Shown here: one piece after another, positions 8,219 through 16,823 of the stretch | How positions within the stretch are numbered: the stretch's first letter is position 1 | Layout of the letters: each line of letters begins with the position of its first letter | From: Pseudomonas fulva | GTDB lineage: Bacteria > Pseudomonadota > Gammaproteobacteria > Pseudomonadales > Pseudomonadaceae | NCBI RefSeq assembly: GCF_015680705.1 | Contig: NZ_JADNYP010000020.1 | Coordinates: 17,781 to 81,780, forward strand | Direction of reading: 5' to 3' | Length of the DNA: 64,000 bases | Notes under the pieces: generated by a model | The model's input: the letters and a program-made list of their open reading frames with translations, nothing else | Database searches by the model: none | Told to the model about the DNA's origin: nothing | Position numbers and translations under genes: made by a program

Positions 8219-9663
8219 AGCCTGCATCACGCTTGACACCGTTGCTGCTGGCCGCCTGGCTGGCTGGTTGCAGCATGGGCCCGGATTTCCAGCGCCCTGA
8301 CAGCCAGGCGCCGAGCCAGTGGGCCGCCGTGCAAGGCGAGTCCGCAGCCAGCCAGCCGGTGGCGCAGCCCTTGGAGCTACGCTGGTGGGACAACTTCCAT
8401 GACCCACGCCTGAGCACGTTGATCCAGCGCGTGGTCGAGCGCAACCTGGACCTGCAGATCGCCAGCGCACGGCTGTTGCAAAGCCGCGCCGCGCGCAGCA
8501 GCGTGGCTGCCGACGAAACGCCGGCGGTGGGCCTGGATGCTGGCTACAGCCGTGCTCGCAATAGCGCCGAAGGGCTCAGTGACCCGTCTGGCAACAATGG
8601 CCGCTCGGCCTTCAGTCTCTGGCAAGGTGATCTGGTCGCGGGCTGGGAGCTGGACCTCTGGGGGCGGGTACGCCGCCAGGTCGAGGCCGCCGACGCCCGC
8701 GTCGAGGTGGCCGAGAACGATCGCCGCGGCGTGCTGCTGGCACTGCTGGCCGAGACTGCCGGCGACTACATCCAGTTGCGTGCCGTACAGCACACCCTGG
8801 ACATCACCCAGGAGAACCTCGCGGTCGCTCGCCACAGTCTCAAGCTGTCGCAGGATCGCCAGGCCGAAGGCGTCGCCACCCGGCTGGACGTGGCCCAGGC
8901 CAGCGCCCAGGTCGCCTCGATCGAGGCACGCTTGCCGACCCTCGAGGCGCGTCGCGACGACCTGATCAATGCCTTGGGCCTGCTGGCCGCCGAACCACCG
9001 CGCAGCCTGCGCGATGAGCTGCTGGCCAAGGGCGAACTGCCCGCGCCGCAACAGACGTTCGCCATCGGCCTGCCTTCGCAGCTGGCCGAACGTCGACCGG
9101 ACATCCGCCAGGCCGAGGCACGTCTGCATGCCGCCACCGCCAGCATCGGCGTGGCCAAGGCCAACTTCTACCCGAGCATCCGGTTGTCCGGCAACGTTGG
9201 CTTCCAGGCCATGCAGCTGGCTGATTTCGGCGCCTGGGATTCGCGGCGCCTGGCCTTCGGTCCGCAGCTGTCGTTGCCGATCTTCGAAGGCGGACGGCTC
9301 AAGGGCATGCTGCAGCTGCGCCAGGCCCAGCAGCAGGAAGCGGCGCTCGAGTACCGCAAGGTCGTGCTGGGCGCCTGGCACGAGATCGACGACGTGCTGC
9401 GCCTGTACAACGCCAGCCAGCTGCGTCGCGACCACCTGGCCGAGGCCGTGCGGCAGAACCGCGTGGCCCTGGAGACTGCCCAGCGCCAATATGTCGAAGG
9501 CGCGGTGGACTTCGTCAACGTGCTGACCGTACAGGGCGCGCTGCTGGCCAGCCAGGAGCAGTGGATCGACAGCTCGGCGGCGGTCTCGCAGGCCCTGGTC
9601 GGGCTGTACAAGGCGCTGGGCGGCGGCTGGCAGGCCTTCGACGCGCAACCCCCGAAAGCCTAG
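8215..9663 (+). CDS. NodT-family outer-membrane efflux lipoprotein
   Basis: A 482-residue channel protein with a lipoprotein signal: the hydrophobic leader ends in LAGC with the acylated Cys at residue 19, followed by the family signature SMGPDFQRP. Two OEP repeats follow; SLPIFEGGRLKGML (about residues 353-366) marks the second. It supplies the outer-membrane exit for the MFS-HlyD pump encoded just before, with which it overlaps by four bases. It is a full-length relative of the truncated channel at the window start. Confidence 0.95.
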   Translation: MKPASRLTPLLLAAWLAGCSMGPDFQRPDSQAPSQWAAVQGESAASQPVAQPLELRWWDNFHDPRLSTLIQRVVERNLDLQIASARLLQSRAARSSVAADETPAVGLDAGYSRARNSAEGLSDPSGNNGRSAFSLWQGDLVAGWELDLWGRVRRQVEAADARVEVAENDRRGVLLALLAETAGDYIQLRAVQHTLDITQENLAVARHSLKLSQDRQAEGVATRLDVAQASAQVASIEARLPTLEARRDDLINALGLLAAEPPRSLRDELLAKGELPAPQQTFAIGLPSQLAERRPDIRQAEARLHAATASIGVAKANFYPSIRLSGNVGFQAMQLADFGAWDSRRLAFGPQLSLPIFEGGRLKGMLQLRQAQQQEAALEYRKVVLGAWHEIDDVLRLYNASQLRRDHLAEAVRQNRVALETAQRQYVEGAVDFVNVLTVQGALLASQEQWIDSSAAVSQALVGLYKALGGGWQAFDAQPPKA

Positions 9664-9711
9664 GCACGAGACAGCGCCTGGACGGTTCTTCAAAGCAGAG
9701 GAGGCAGGACA

Positions 9712-10506
9712 ATGCACATTTCCCTCAACGGCAAGCGCGCCATCGTCAGCGGCTCGACCGGCGGCATCGGCCTGGCGATCGCCACCGGTCTGGCCGATGC
9801 AGGGGCCGAAGTGGTGCTCAACGGCCGTACCCGTGCGCGGGTCGACGAGGCCCTCAAGCGCGTGCGCGATCGCGTGCCGGCAGCACGGATCATCGGCGTG
9901 GCGGCCGATCTCGGCACGGCGGCGGGCGCCGAGACGCTGTTCGCGCAGGTGCCTCATACCGACATCCTGGTCAACAACCTCGGGATCTTCGAGCCCAAGC
10001 CGTTCTTCGAGATCTGCGACCAGGACTGGCAGCGCTTCTTCGACGTCAACGTGATGAGCGCGGTGCGCCTGTCGCGGCACTACGCCCAAGGCATGGCCGA
10101 GCGCAAGTGGGGCCGGGTGCTGTTTCTGTCCAGCGAGTCGGCCATGCAGATCCCGACCGAGATGGTCCACTACGGCATGAGCAAGACCGCGCTGCTGGCG
10201 ATTTCCCGAGGCCTGGCCGAGACCCTGGCAGGTACCGGGGTGACGGTCAACGCGGTATTGCCGGGCCCGACCCGCTCGGAAGGCGTCGGTGAGTTCTTCG
10301 CCAACATGGCCCGCGAGCAGGGCAGCAGTACCGAGGAATTGGAAGCCAGCTTCCTCGCCGAACACCGGCCCACGTCGCTGCTCAAGCGGCTGGCGACGGT
10401 GGAGGAGGTGGCCAGCATGGTGGTGTACCTGGCGTCATTGCAGGCCAGCGCGACCACCGGCGCGGCCTTGCGGGTGGATGGCGGGGTGGTGCGCTCCATC
10501 GCCTGA
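9712..10506 (+). CDS. SDR-family NAD(P)-dependent oxidoreductase
   Basis: A 264-residue classical short-chain dehydrogenase. The cofactor motif GSTGGIG is at residues 14-20, NNLG (for NNAG) at 88-91, the catalytic Ser around 140-143, and YGMSK with Tyr154 and Lys158. An AGGAGG ribosome site lies just before the ATG. It follows the efflux operon by 48 bases in the same direction and may be co-transcribed with it. Substrate unknown; SDR membership is secure. Confidence 0.93.
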   Translation: MHISLNGKRAIVSGSTGGIGLAIATGLADAGAEVVLNGRTRARVDEALKRVRDRVPAARIIGVAADLGTAAGAETLFAQVPHTDILVNNLGIFEPKPFFEICDQDWQRFFDVNVMSAVRLSRHYAQGMAERKWGRVLFLSSESAMQIPTEMVHYGMSKTALLAISRGLAETLAGTGVTVNAVLPGPTRSEGVGEFFANMAREQGSSTEELEASFLAEHRPTSLLKRLATVEEVASMVVYLASLQASATTGAALRVDGGVVRSIA

Positions 10507-10513
10507 TGTGAGA

Positions 10514-10555
10514 GCGGCCGCCGTGCCGCGATCGGCGGGGCGCCGGGCCGGCCGC
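10514..10555. terminator. GC-rich inverted repeat between convergent SDR genes
   Basis: GCGGCCG at 10514-10520 pairs with CGGCCGC at 10549-10555, with smaller nested dyads inside. It lies just after the stop of the plus-strand SDR and before the stop of the minus-strand SDR. No U-tract follows on either strand, so intrinsic termination is only a possibility. Confidence 0.35.
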
Positions 10556-10610
10556 GATGACCGCAGAGCGGCCCAGGTGCTCGCGGCCACCGCAATACCG
10601 CCCTCCACGT

Positions 10611-11435
10611 TCACAGCGAACGCGACAGCCCGAAGCGTTTGCGCAGCACCTTGTCAAGCAGCCAGCGCGGCACCAGTCGGGCAAGCAGTGGCAGCGCCGT
10701 GCTGCCATTGCCCAGCCGCACCAGCGCAGGTGGCCTGGTCTTTCGTGTCGCCTCCAGCACGCCCCTGGCCAATGCCTGCGCCGAGGTCGGCTGGTCCTGC
10801 GAGGCGCGTGCTCGGGCGCGGACGTGCTCGCGCAGTGGCCACCATGGCGAATCGCTAGTCAGTACCTGCTCGGCCTGGTGCTGGGCGTTGCTGGCGAATT
10901 GCGAGGCGATCGCTCCAGGCTGAACCTCCATGACCCGGATGCCGAACGGTGCGAGCTCCATTCGCAAGGCATCGGTCAACGCATGCACGGCGGCTTTCGA
11001 GGCGCAATAGGCGCCGGCGAACGGGGTGACCAGCACCCCGGAAACGCTGCCGATGTTCACCACCAGGCCGCGACGATGGCGCAGCAGCGGGAACAGGGCG
11101 CGGGTCACGCCGACCACCGCGCAGACGTTGGTCTCGAACTGCTGGCGCAGCGCCTCGGCGCCCCCGTCGAGCAGCGGGCCCATGGCGCCATAGCCGGCGT
11201 TGTTGATCAGGATGTCGAGGCCACCTTGCTGCATTTGCAATGCCTCGGCCAAGCGGGCCAGGGCTTCGCAATCGTTGACGTCCAGCTGCCGGGCGACGAA
11301 GCCTGCGCTGGCCAGGCGCTCGACGTCCGCTGGCTGGCGCGCCGTCGCCCAGACCTGGTGGCCTGCGTCGCGAAACGCATCGGCCAGGGCGCGGCCGATG
11401 CCGCTGGAACAACCGGTGATCAGAACGGTGGGCAT
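10611..11435 (-). CDS. SDR-family oxidoreductase
   Basis: A 274-residue short-chain dehydrogenase distinct from the one at 9712, with which it is convergent. TGCSSGIG at residues 7-14 is the cofactor loop, NNAG lies at 78-81, and Ser130, Tyr143 and Lys147 (YCASK) form the catalytic triad. The start at MPTVLITG is preferred because the fold begins there; the open frame runs 26 codons further upstream without motif content. The C-terminal tail (residues 240-274) is Arg/Leu-rich. Substrate unknown. Confidence 0.92.
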   Translation of the reverse strand: MPTVLITGCSSGIGRALADAFRDAGHQVWATARQPADVERLASAGFVARQLDVNDCEALARLAEALQMQQGGLDILINNAGYGAMGPLLDGGAEALRQQFETNVCAVVGVTRALFPLLRHRRGLVVNIGSVSGVLVTPFAGAYCASKAAVHALTDALRMELAPFGIRVMEVQPGAIASQFASNAQHQAEQVLTSDSPWWPLREHVRARARASQDQPTSAQALARGVLEATRKTRPPALVRLGNGSTALPLLARLVPRWLLDKVLRKRFGLSRSL

Positions 11436-11531
11436 GAGCAGGACCTGGCAAGGACTGGAATCGAAGGCGCCGTGGATCGATTCGAACATCGAAACGTTCA
11501 GCGCCGGGGGCAAGCATGAACTGCCGGTGAA

Positions 11532-11996
11532 TCAGTTGGCAAAGGCTCCCTGCACATGCTCGGCACGGAACTCCAAGGTCTGCGGCCGATACCCCGGACG
11601 CAGCGGCGGAAGCGGCAGGCAGTCGTCCCAGCTGGCGCCGGGCTGCAACTCGCCGGGGCCACGATAACGCGGCACGTAGTAGGTGTTTTCCGCCAGGTTG
11701 ACGGTATCGCCGGGCGCGTAGGCCGCGACTCGCCAGCGCAATTCGGTCAACGGCACCTGGTTGCCATTGTTCATCTCGACCCGCAGCGTGCGATCGGCCG
11801 GGCAACGTTCTGGCGCATAGGTCAGGCGCAAGTCCAGGCGTGCCAGCCGCGAAGCCTCCCGGGTGTCCTGCCACACCACCCACAACGCGACCAGGCCGAG
11901 CCCGCACACCGCGGCCAGGGAAACGGGCAGTGCCTTGGCCGGATAGCGCAGCAGCAAGACCAGCCAGGTGAGGATGAGCAGTGCACCGATGAGCAT
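11532..11996 (-). CDS. Conserved hypothetical membrane protein (two N-terminal helices)
   Basis: A 154-residue protein starting at the ATG giving MLIGALLILT, with an AAGGA site about 8 bases upstream on the minus strand. Two adjacent helices occupy residues 2-17 and 23-42 and are followed by a soluble domain of about 110 residues rich in beta-type segments, containing two cysteines (CPADRTL and DDCLPL). I do not recognise a named family. It is probably an inner-membrane protein with a periplasmic domain. Its upstream neighbour on the same strand is yaaA. Confidence 0.75.
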   Translation of the reverse strand: MLIGALLILTWLVLLLRYPAKALPVSLAAVCGLGLVALWVVWQDTREASRLARLDLRLTYAPERCPADRTLRVEMNNGNQVPLTELRWRVAAYAPGDTVNLAENTYYVPRYRGPGELQPGASWDDCLPLPPLRPGYRPQTLEFRAEHVQGAFAN

Positions 11997-12004
11997 GGAC
12001 AAGT

Positions 12005-12214
12005 CCTTGGGAAGCGAATCGCCTCATCGTAGCGGTAAATGCCGGCTGGCTCAAAAGGGTGACCGGCCTGCCCGGCGCCAGGCTGGAGGTCGATGATGCC
12101 CATTGGAGTGCGCGGGGCGAACGGCTGACGATCGGTTACCGGTTCGACTTCAGCCAGCAGCAGGTCGCCCATCGCGTGCAGGGCACGCTCGATGTGAGCC
12201 GTCGACGGAGCTGA
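12005..12214 (+). pseudogene. Possible C-terminal gene remnant, unknown family
   Basis: In this frame the sequence reads as about 70 codons ending at TGA 12212-12214, with strongly protein-like content such as GARLEVDDAHWSARGE and LTIGYRFDFSQQQV. No ATG with a ribosome site precedes it, and it fills the gap between the small membrane protein gene and yaaA, both on the other strand. The alternating polar/hydrophobic pattern suggests the beta-strands of a lost gene's C-terminus. It could also be chance coding-like composition. Confidence 0.35.
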
Positions 12215-12263
12215 CCTGGTTCGCAGGGCGCCGCGCAGGCCAGCCGATGGCCTTGTCTGGCGA

Positions 12264-13043
12264 TCACGCCGGAGGCTGGTCGCGCAGGAACACCAGCTTG
12301 TCGGGGCGCGACTGTTCGGCACTGTGGTAATAGCCCTGCAGGTCGAACTGGCTGAGCCGCTCGGGATCGTCGATGCGCTCCTGGATGACGAAGCGGCTCA
12401 TCAGGCCGCGCGCCTTCTTGGCGTGGAAACTGATGATCTTGTACTGGCCGTTCTTCCAGTCGCGAAACTCCACGTCGATCACCCGGGCCTTGAGCGCACC
12501 GCGCTTGACCGCGCTGAAATACTCGGTACTGGCCAGGTTCAGCAGCAGGTCGTCGCCCTGGTCGGCCAGGGCCTGGTTCAACCACTCACTGATGTGCGTG
12601 CCCCAGAAGGCATACAGGTCCTTGCCCCGGGGGTTGGCCAGCCGAGTGCCCATTTCCAGCCGGTAGGGCTGCATCAGGTCCAGTGGTCGCAACAGGCCGT
12701 AGAGACCCGACAGCATGCGCAGGTGCTCCTGCGCGTAGGCGAAGTCGTCTTCGGCGAAGGTATCGGCATCGAGTCCGGTGTAGACGTCGCCCTTGAACGC
12801 CAGCAGCGCCTGCTTGGCGTTGTCCGGGGTGAAATGCGGCTGCCAGCTGCCGAAACGTGCGGCGTTCAGGCCAGCCAGCTTGTCCGACAGGTGCATCAGC
12901 TCGCTGAGCTGGGCAGGCGACAGGTCGCGCAGCAGCTTTATCAGTTCCTGGGAGTGGTCCAGGTACTGCGGCAGGGTGTACCGCGTGGTGACGGGCGGGG
13001 TTTCGTAATCGAGCGTCTTGGCGGGGGAAATCACCGTCAGCAT
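12264..13043 (-). CDS. yaaA: Peroxide stress protein YaaA (DUF328)
   Basis: A 259-residue full-length YaaA. The N-terminus MLTVISPAKTLDYE and the internal LYGLLRPLDLMQPYRLEMGT are hallmark segments of the family. In E. coli YaaA lowers free intracellular iron during hydrogen peroxide stress and binds DNA; the same role is inferred here. It stands alone on the minus strand, divergent from the NodB-type gene at 13180. Confidence 0.95.
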   Translation of the reverse strand: MLTVISPAKTLDYETPPVTTRYTLPQYLDHSQELIKLLRDLSPAQLSELMHLSDKLAGLNAARFGSWQPHFTPDNAKQALLAFKGDVYTGLDADTFAEDDFAYAQEHLRMLSGLYGLLRPLDLMQPYRLEMGTRLANPRGKDLYAFWGTHISEWLNQALADQGDDLLLNLASTEYFSAVKRGALKARVIDVEFRDWKNGQYKIISFHAKKARGLMSRFVIQERIDDPERLSQFDLQGYYHSAEQSRPDKLVFLRDQPPA

Positions 13044-13179
13044 GGGTTCGGCTCCTTGGATCGTCCGGCGATTGTAGAGACCCGGACGGGTCTCGCCAAA
13101 CTATGTCGGCGATAGCCGCAGCCCATGGGGCGGCGCAGACGCTATAGTGCGCCTGGTCCTTTTCATGGAGATCTCGATC

Positions 13180-14316
13180 ATGCGCATTGCCTGGGCCGTG
13201 CTGGCCGGTCTGCTGAGCGTCGCCATCCAGGCCGCTGCCAGTCCGTTGGCCAGCTTCGACCGCAGCGTCTGGCCCGAGACACTCGACAGCCCGGCGCTGT
13301 TCGATGTGGCTTCGCGGGCGGAAATCCTTTCCTTCGCCCAGGCCCTGCAGGAAAGCGAAATGCTCGACGAGCAGGCGCTGGCGGCTCGCTTGCAGCTCCG
13401 CCAGATCAACGTGCAGCAGGTGCGCGCGGTACGCGCCCGGCTCTGGGGACGGCTATGGCAGAACTACCAGCAGGCCGCGCAGAGCTGCGAACAGGATGCC
13501 TCGTTCTGCTTCCCGATCGAATCGCTGGACGAGCTGCGTACCCAGGCCGCGACCTTCGCGACCCAAGTAGGCGAGTTCTATGCCCAGTGGACCGAGCCGA
13601 GCCAGCGGTTCCATGCCCGCTACCTCGACGAGCTGCTGCGCAAGGCTGCCTTGCTGCCAGCAACCGGTAGCGAGATCGAGCGTGTGCTCGACCCGCAGGG
13701 CACCGGCGGCGTGTTCTCCGACCGCCTGTTCCTGCTCACCTTCGCTGGCGGGCCTGGTGCCCAAGGCAGCCCGGTCGACGCGTTGACCGACTACCTGCGC
13801 CAGCAGCGCCTGGAAGCGGTGTTCTTCGTGCTTGGCAACCGCCTGCAGCAACGGCGCGATGCCGGCGCGGCAGACGCGCTGCGCCAGCTCTATGCCGGCC
13901 AGTGCGTCGGTATCCAGGGGTGGGAGTATCGTTCCCATGCGCAGTGGCAGGGCTGGCAGGCATCGTTGCAGCGCAGCCAGGCGCTGGTCCAGGCCGAGCT
14001 GCCTGGACAGTACGTGCCGTTGTTTCGACCACCTTATGCCCAGCGGCGCGTCGATGACCAAGGTTTCATGGAGCGCCAGCGACTGGGCGTGGCATTGTGG
14101 GACATCGATGCCCAGGACAATGGTTCGTTGAGCGCCGAGCAGTCGATGCAACGTGTCCTGAGCCTGATGCTGCTGTGGCGCAACGGCGTGATCCAGTTCA
14201 GTGGCATTTCGGCCAGGGCGCAGCCGGCACTGGAAGGGTTGCTGCGCCAGACCGCGCGAAGCGGGATCGGCTGGGCCGACTGCCATCAGGCGTCCCGCCA
14301 GGCGCTGGCAGGTTGA
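13180..14316 (+). CDS. Secreted NodB-type polysaccharide deacetylase-like protein, altered active site
   Basis: A 378-residue protein with a signal peptide at residues 1-20 ending in a VAIQAAA region. ATG 13180 is chosen for its GGAG site nine bases upstream; a possible -10 TATAGT lies at 13143-13148. The NodB fold begins near residue 183. Motif 1 reads TFAGGP (187-192) instead of TFDDGP, so the catalytic base and metal-binding Asp are missing. The H-x3-H zinc motif is not intact (one His at 253). Motif 3 FRPPYAQR (282-289) is kept. Family membership is likely but deacetylase activity is doubtful. It precedes phoH. Confidence 0.85.
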   Translation: MRIAWAVLAGLLSVAIQAAASPLASFDRSVWPETLDSPALFDVASRAEILSFAQALQESEMLDEQALAARLQLRQINVQQVRAVRARLWGRLWQNYQQAAQSCEQDASFCFPIESLDELRTQAATFATQVGEFYAQWTEPSQRFHARYLDELLRKAALLPATGSEIERVLDPQGTGGVFSDRLFLLTFAGGPGAQGSPVDALTDYLRQQRLEAVFFVLGNRLQQRRDAGAADALRQLYAGQCVGIQGWEYRSHAQWQGWQASLQRSQALVQAELPGQYVPLFRPPYAQRRVDDQGFMERQRLGVALWDIDAQDNGSLSAEQSMQRVLSLMLLWRNGVIQFSGISARAQPALEGLLRQTARSGIGWADCHQASRQALAG

Positions 14317-14439
14317 CGAGGCCGCGCGCAAGCATGTCCATCACTGACTGTAGCGGCAGTCGGCAGCCGCGCCAAGGCGCCTTCGTCATTCTGCAAAATA
14401 AACTTCAAACGCAGGCGAAAATGCTTTTTCCGTTCATGG

Positions 14440-14613
14440 GTTTTGCGGTATGTAGGAGGTGGACAGCCGAATCCTGCAGCACAGGTGGCGTCATCAGGCC
14501 CATCCCCTGCAGGTGCGCTCCCCGCCCGTAACGACGCGGATACGGGGGGAACGGCGGTCACTCTGCGGCGCAGCGGTAGCGCGTCGTCTGGTTCCCACAG
14601 AAGGTGACAGAGT
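14440..14613 (+). promoter_or_regulatory. Structured 5' leader of the phoH gene (candidate)
   Basis: The gap before phoH contains several inverted repeats. CCTGCAG (14473-14479) pairs with CTGCAGG (14507-14513). CCCGTA (14525-14530) pairs with TACGGG (14541-14546). ACGACGCG (14531-14538) pairs perfectly with CGCGTCGT (14580-14587), enclosing a small CTGCG-G-CGCAG hairpin at 14563-14573. An isolated AGGAGGTGG at 14454-14462 is not followed by a start codon. The density of dyads suggests a folded leader or small RNA. No known riboswitch class is recognised. Confidence 0.4.
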
Positions 14614-16008
14614 ATGGATGACCAAGGACGCACCCCTTCCTCCGATCGGCCAATCCTGTATGTGCTCGATACCAACGTCCTGATCCACGATCCCAATGCA
14701 TTGCTCAATTTCGAGGAACATCACGTCGCCATCCCGATGACGGTGCTGGAGGAACTCGACAAGCTCAAGACCGGCAAGCACACGGTGGCTGCCGAATGTC
14801 GCCAGGCCATTCGCCTGATCGACCAGACCCTGGGCGCTGCCTCGCCCAGCGATGTCGAGCTGGGCGTGCCGATCCAGCGTGGCAAGAGCGGGCCCAAGGG
14901 CTACCTCTCGATCGTCATGAGCCCGCGCAACGAACCCAATCGCCTGCTACCAGAGACGCTCAACGACAACATCATCATCAACCAGCTGCTCGAATTGCGT
15001 GCCAAGCGCACCGACCTGGACGTGGTCCTGGTCACCAAAGACATCAACATGCGCCTCAAGGCGCGGGCATGCGGCATTCTGGCCGAGGACTACAGCACCG
15101 ACCAGCTGGTCGATGACGTCTCGCTGCTGTCGCGCGGCTACCATTCGGTCACCGGCTCGTTCTGGGATCGGGTCAACAAGGTCGAGACCCGCCAGGAACG
15201 AGGCCGTACCTGGCACCGCGTGCAGCTGACCGAAGCCATCGCGACGGTCCACGTCAACGAGTTCATCATCGACGAGCAAGGCTTCGTCGGCTGGGTCAAG
15301 GGGGTGCGCAACGACGAGATGCTGCTGCTCGACCTGCATCAGGAGCCGCTGCTGCACCAGGAAGCCTGGGGGCTAAAGCCACGCGACATTCATCAGGCGC
15401 TGGCGCTGTTCGCGCTGCTCGATCCGGATATCCACCTGGTCAACCTGACTGGCGCGGCAGGCTCGGGCAAGACCATCCTGGCCCTGGCGGCCGCCATCGA
15501 GCAGACCATGGTCAGCAAGCGCTACCGGCGCATCATCGCCACCCGCAGCGTGCAGGGCCTGGATCAGGAGATCGGCTTCCTGCCAGGGACCGAGGCGGAA
15601 AAGATGGAGCCCTGGCTGGGCGCCATCACCGACAACCTCGAAGCCCTGCACATGGACGACGAAAATACCCACGGCAGCGTCGAGTACATCCTCGAGCGAG
15701 TGCCGTTGCAGTTCAAGTCACTCAACTACATCCGGGGGCGCAGCTTCCAGCAGAGCCTGATCCTGATCGACGAGTGCCAGAACCTCACCCCTCACCAGAT
15801 GAAGACCATCATCACCCGCGCCGGAGCCGGCTCGAAGGTGGTGTGCCTGGGCAACCTGGCACAGATAGACACCCCGTATCTCTCGGCGACCAGTTCGGGG
15901 CTGACCTACCTGACGGAACGTTTCAAGGACTTCCCCCACGGCGTCCACGTCACCTTGCAAGGCGTGCCGCGCTCGGTGCTGGCCGAATACGCCGAGTCGC
16001 ATCTCTGA
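14614..16008 (+). CDS. PhoH-family PIN-domain ATPase
   Basis: A 464-residue protein joining an N-terminal PIN nuclease domain (VLDTNVLIHDPNALLNFEEH near residues 14-33) to a C-terminal PhoH ATPase. Walker A GAAGSGKT lies at residues 280-287 and Walker B LILIDECQN at about 384-392. This is the PhoH2/YlaK-type architecture linked to RNA unwinding and cleavage (a family-level role). An AAGG site precedes the ATG, and a strong intrinsic terminator follows the stop. It appears to be a single-gene unit upstream of the moa genes. Confidence 0.94.
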   Translation: MDDQGRTPSSDRPILYVLDTNVLIHDPNALLNFEEHHVAIPMTVLEELDKLKTGKHTVAAECRQAIRLIDQTLGAASPSDVELGVPIQRGKSGPKGYLSIVMSPRNEPNRLLPETLNDNIIINQLLELRAKRTDLDVVLVTKDINMRLKARACGILAEDYSTDQLVDDVSLLSRGYHSVTGSFWDRVNKVETRQERGRTWHRVQLTEAIATVHVNEFIIDEQGFVGWVKGVRNDEMLLLDLHQEPLLHQEAWGLKPRDIHQALALFALLDPDIHLVNLTGAAGSGKTILALAAAIEQTMVSKRYRRIIATRSVQGLDQEIGFLPGTEAEKMEPWLGAITDNLEALHMDDENTHGSVEYILERVPLQFKSLNYIRGRSFQQSLILIDECQNLTPHQMKTIITRAGAGSKVVCLGNLAQIDTPYLSATSSGLTYLTERFKDFPHGVHVTLQGVPRSVLAEYAESHL

Positions 16009-16022
16009 TCCGGCAGGCCGCA

Positions 16023-16046
16023 GGCCGGGCCCCGCCCGGCCTTTTT
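16023..16046 (+). terminator. Intrinsic terminator after phoH
   Basis: GGCCGGGC (16023-16030) and GCCCGGCC (16034-16041) form a perfect 8-bp stem with a CCC loop, followed by TTTTT at 16042-16046. It separates phoH from the moa operon. Confidence 0.92.
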
Positions 16047-16104
16047 CGCTGCGCACAGGGCATCGTCGGGTTTACACTGCCGGCTCGTGTACAGGAGGAA
16101 AGCC

Positions 16105-16578
16105 GTGCTGACTCATCTCGATTCCCAGGGGCGCGCCAATATGGTCGACGTCACCGAAAAGGCCGTGACCGCGCGCCAGGCCATTGCCGAGGCGCGGGTG
16201 CGCATGTTGCCGACGACCTTGCGCATGATCGTCGAGGGCGGCCATCCCAAGGGTGACGTGTTCGCCGTGGCACGCATCGCCGGCATCCAGGCGGCCAAGA
16301 AGACCAGCGAGCTGATCCCGCTGTGCCATCCGTTGATGCTCACCAGCATCAAGCTCGAGCTGCAGGCCGAGGGCGACCGGACCGTGCGTATCACCGCCCT
16401 GTGCAAGCTGGCTGGCCAGACCGGGGTGGAGATGGAGGCGCTGACCGCTGCCAGCGTGGCGGCCCTGACCCTCTATGACATGTGCAAGGCCGTCGACAAG
16501 GGCATGCTCATCGAGCAGGTCCGCCTGCTGGAGAAGAGCGGCGGCAAGAGCGGACACTACCAGGCGGAGCAACGATGA
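16105..16578 (+). CDS. moaC: Cyclic pyranopterin monophosphate synthase MoaC
   Basis: A 157-residue MoaC that converts the MoaA product to cyclic pyranopterin monophosphate, in molybdenum cofactor synthesis. The GTG at 16105 is the start because an AGGAGG sits at 16092-16097 and the protein then begins MLTHLD. KKTSELIPLCHPL and the glycine/Glu motif GVEMEALTAA, including the active-site region, are intact. Its TGA overlaps the moaD ATG (ATGA, 16575-16578). Confidence 0.97.
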   Translation: MLTHLDSQGRANMVDVTEKAVTARQAIAEARVRMLPTTLRMIVEGGHPKGDVFAVARIAGIQAAKKTSELIPLCHPLMLTSIKLELQAEGDRTVRITALCKLAGQTGVEMEALTAASVAALTLYDMCKAVDKGMLIEQVRLLEKSGGKSGHYQAEQR

Positions 16579-16820
16579 ACGTCCGGGTGGTCTACTTCGC
16601 CCGCTATCGCGAACTGATCGGGCGTGATGGCGAGACGCTGGAGGGCGCGTTCATGGTCCTCGACGACGTGCGCAGGGCCTTGCTGGCGCGCGACGAGGCC
16701 TGCGCGGTGCTTGCCGAGCAAAACCTGATGTGCGCGCGCAACCAGGAACTGTGCCGACTCGACGAACCGGTGGAGGAGGGTGACGAGATTGCCTTCTTCC
16801 CGCCGGTCACGGGGGGCTGA
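16575..16820 (+). CDS. moaD: Molybdopterin synthase small subunit MoaD
   Basis: An 81-residue ubiquitin-fold sulfur carrier ending in the required Gly-Gly (FFPPVTGG), whose C-terminal thiocarboxylate donates sulfur to precursor Z in the MoaD2-MoaE2 complex. It overlaps moaC by four bases and is followed by moaE after a 3-base gap, so the three genes form one tight operon. Confidence 0.97.
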   Translation: MNVRVVYFARYRELIGRDGETLEGAFMVLDDVRRALLARDEACAVLAEQNLMCARNQELCRLDEPVEEGDEIAFFPPVTGG

Positions 16821-16823
16821 ACA

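Noticed and set aside
8377..10365. A 662-codon minus-strand open frame across the NodT and SDR genes
   Set aside because: Antisense shadow of two GC-rich genes; the translation is low-complexity and has no recognisable motif.
9712..11435. Two adjacent SDR genes as a recent tandem duplication
   Set aside because: They are convergent, differ in cofactor and catalytic motifs, and share little sequence.
14454..14462. AGGAGGTGG as the ribosome site of a small peptide gene
   Set aside because: No ATG, GTG or TTG lies at a usable distance downstream.
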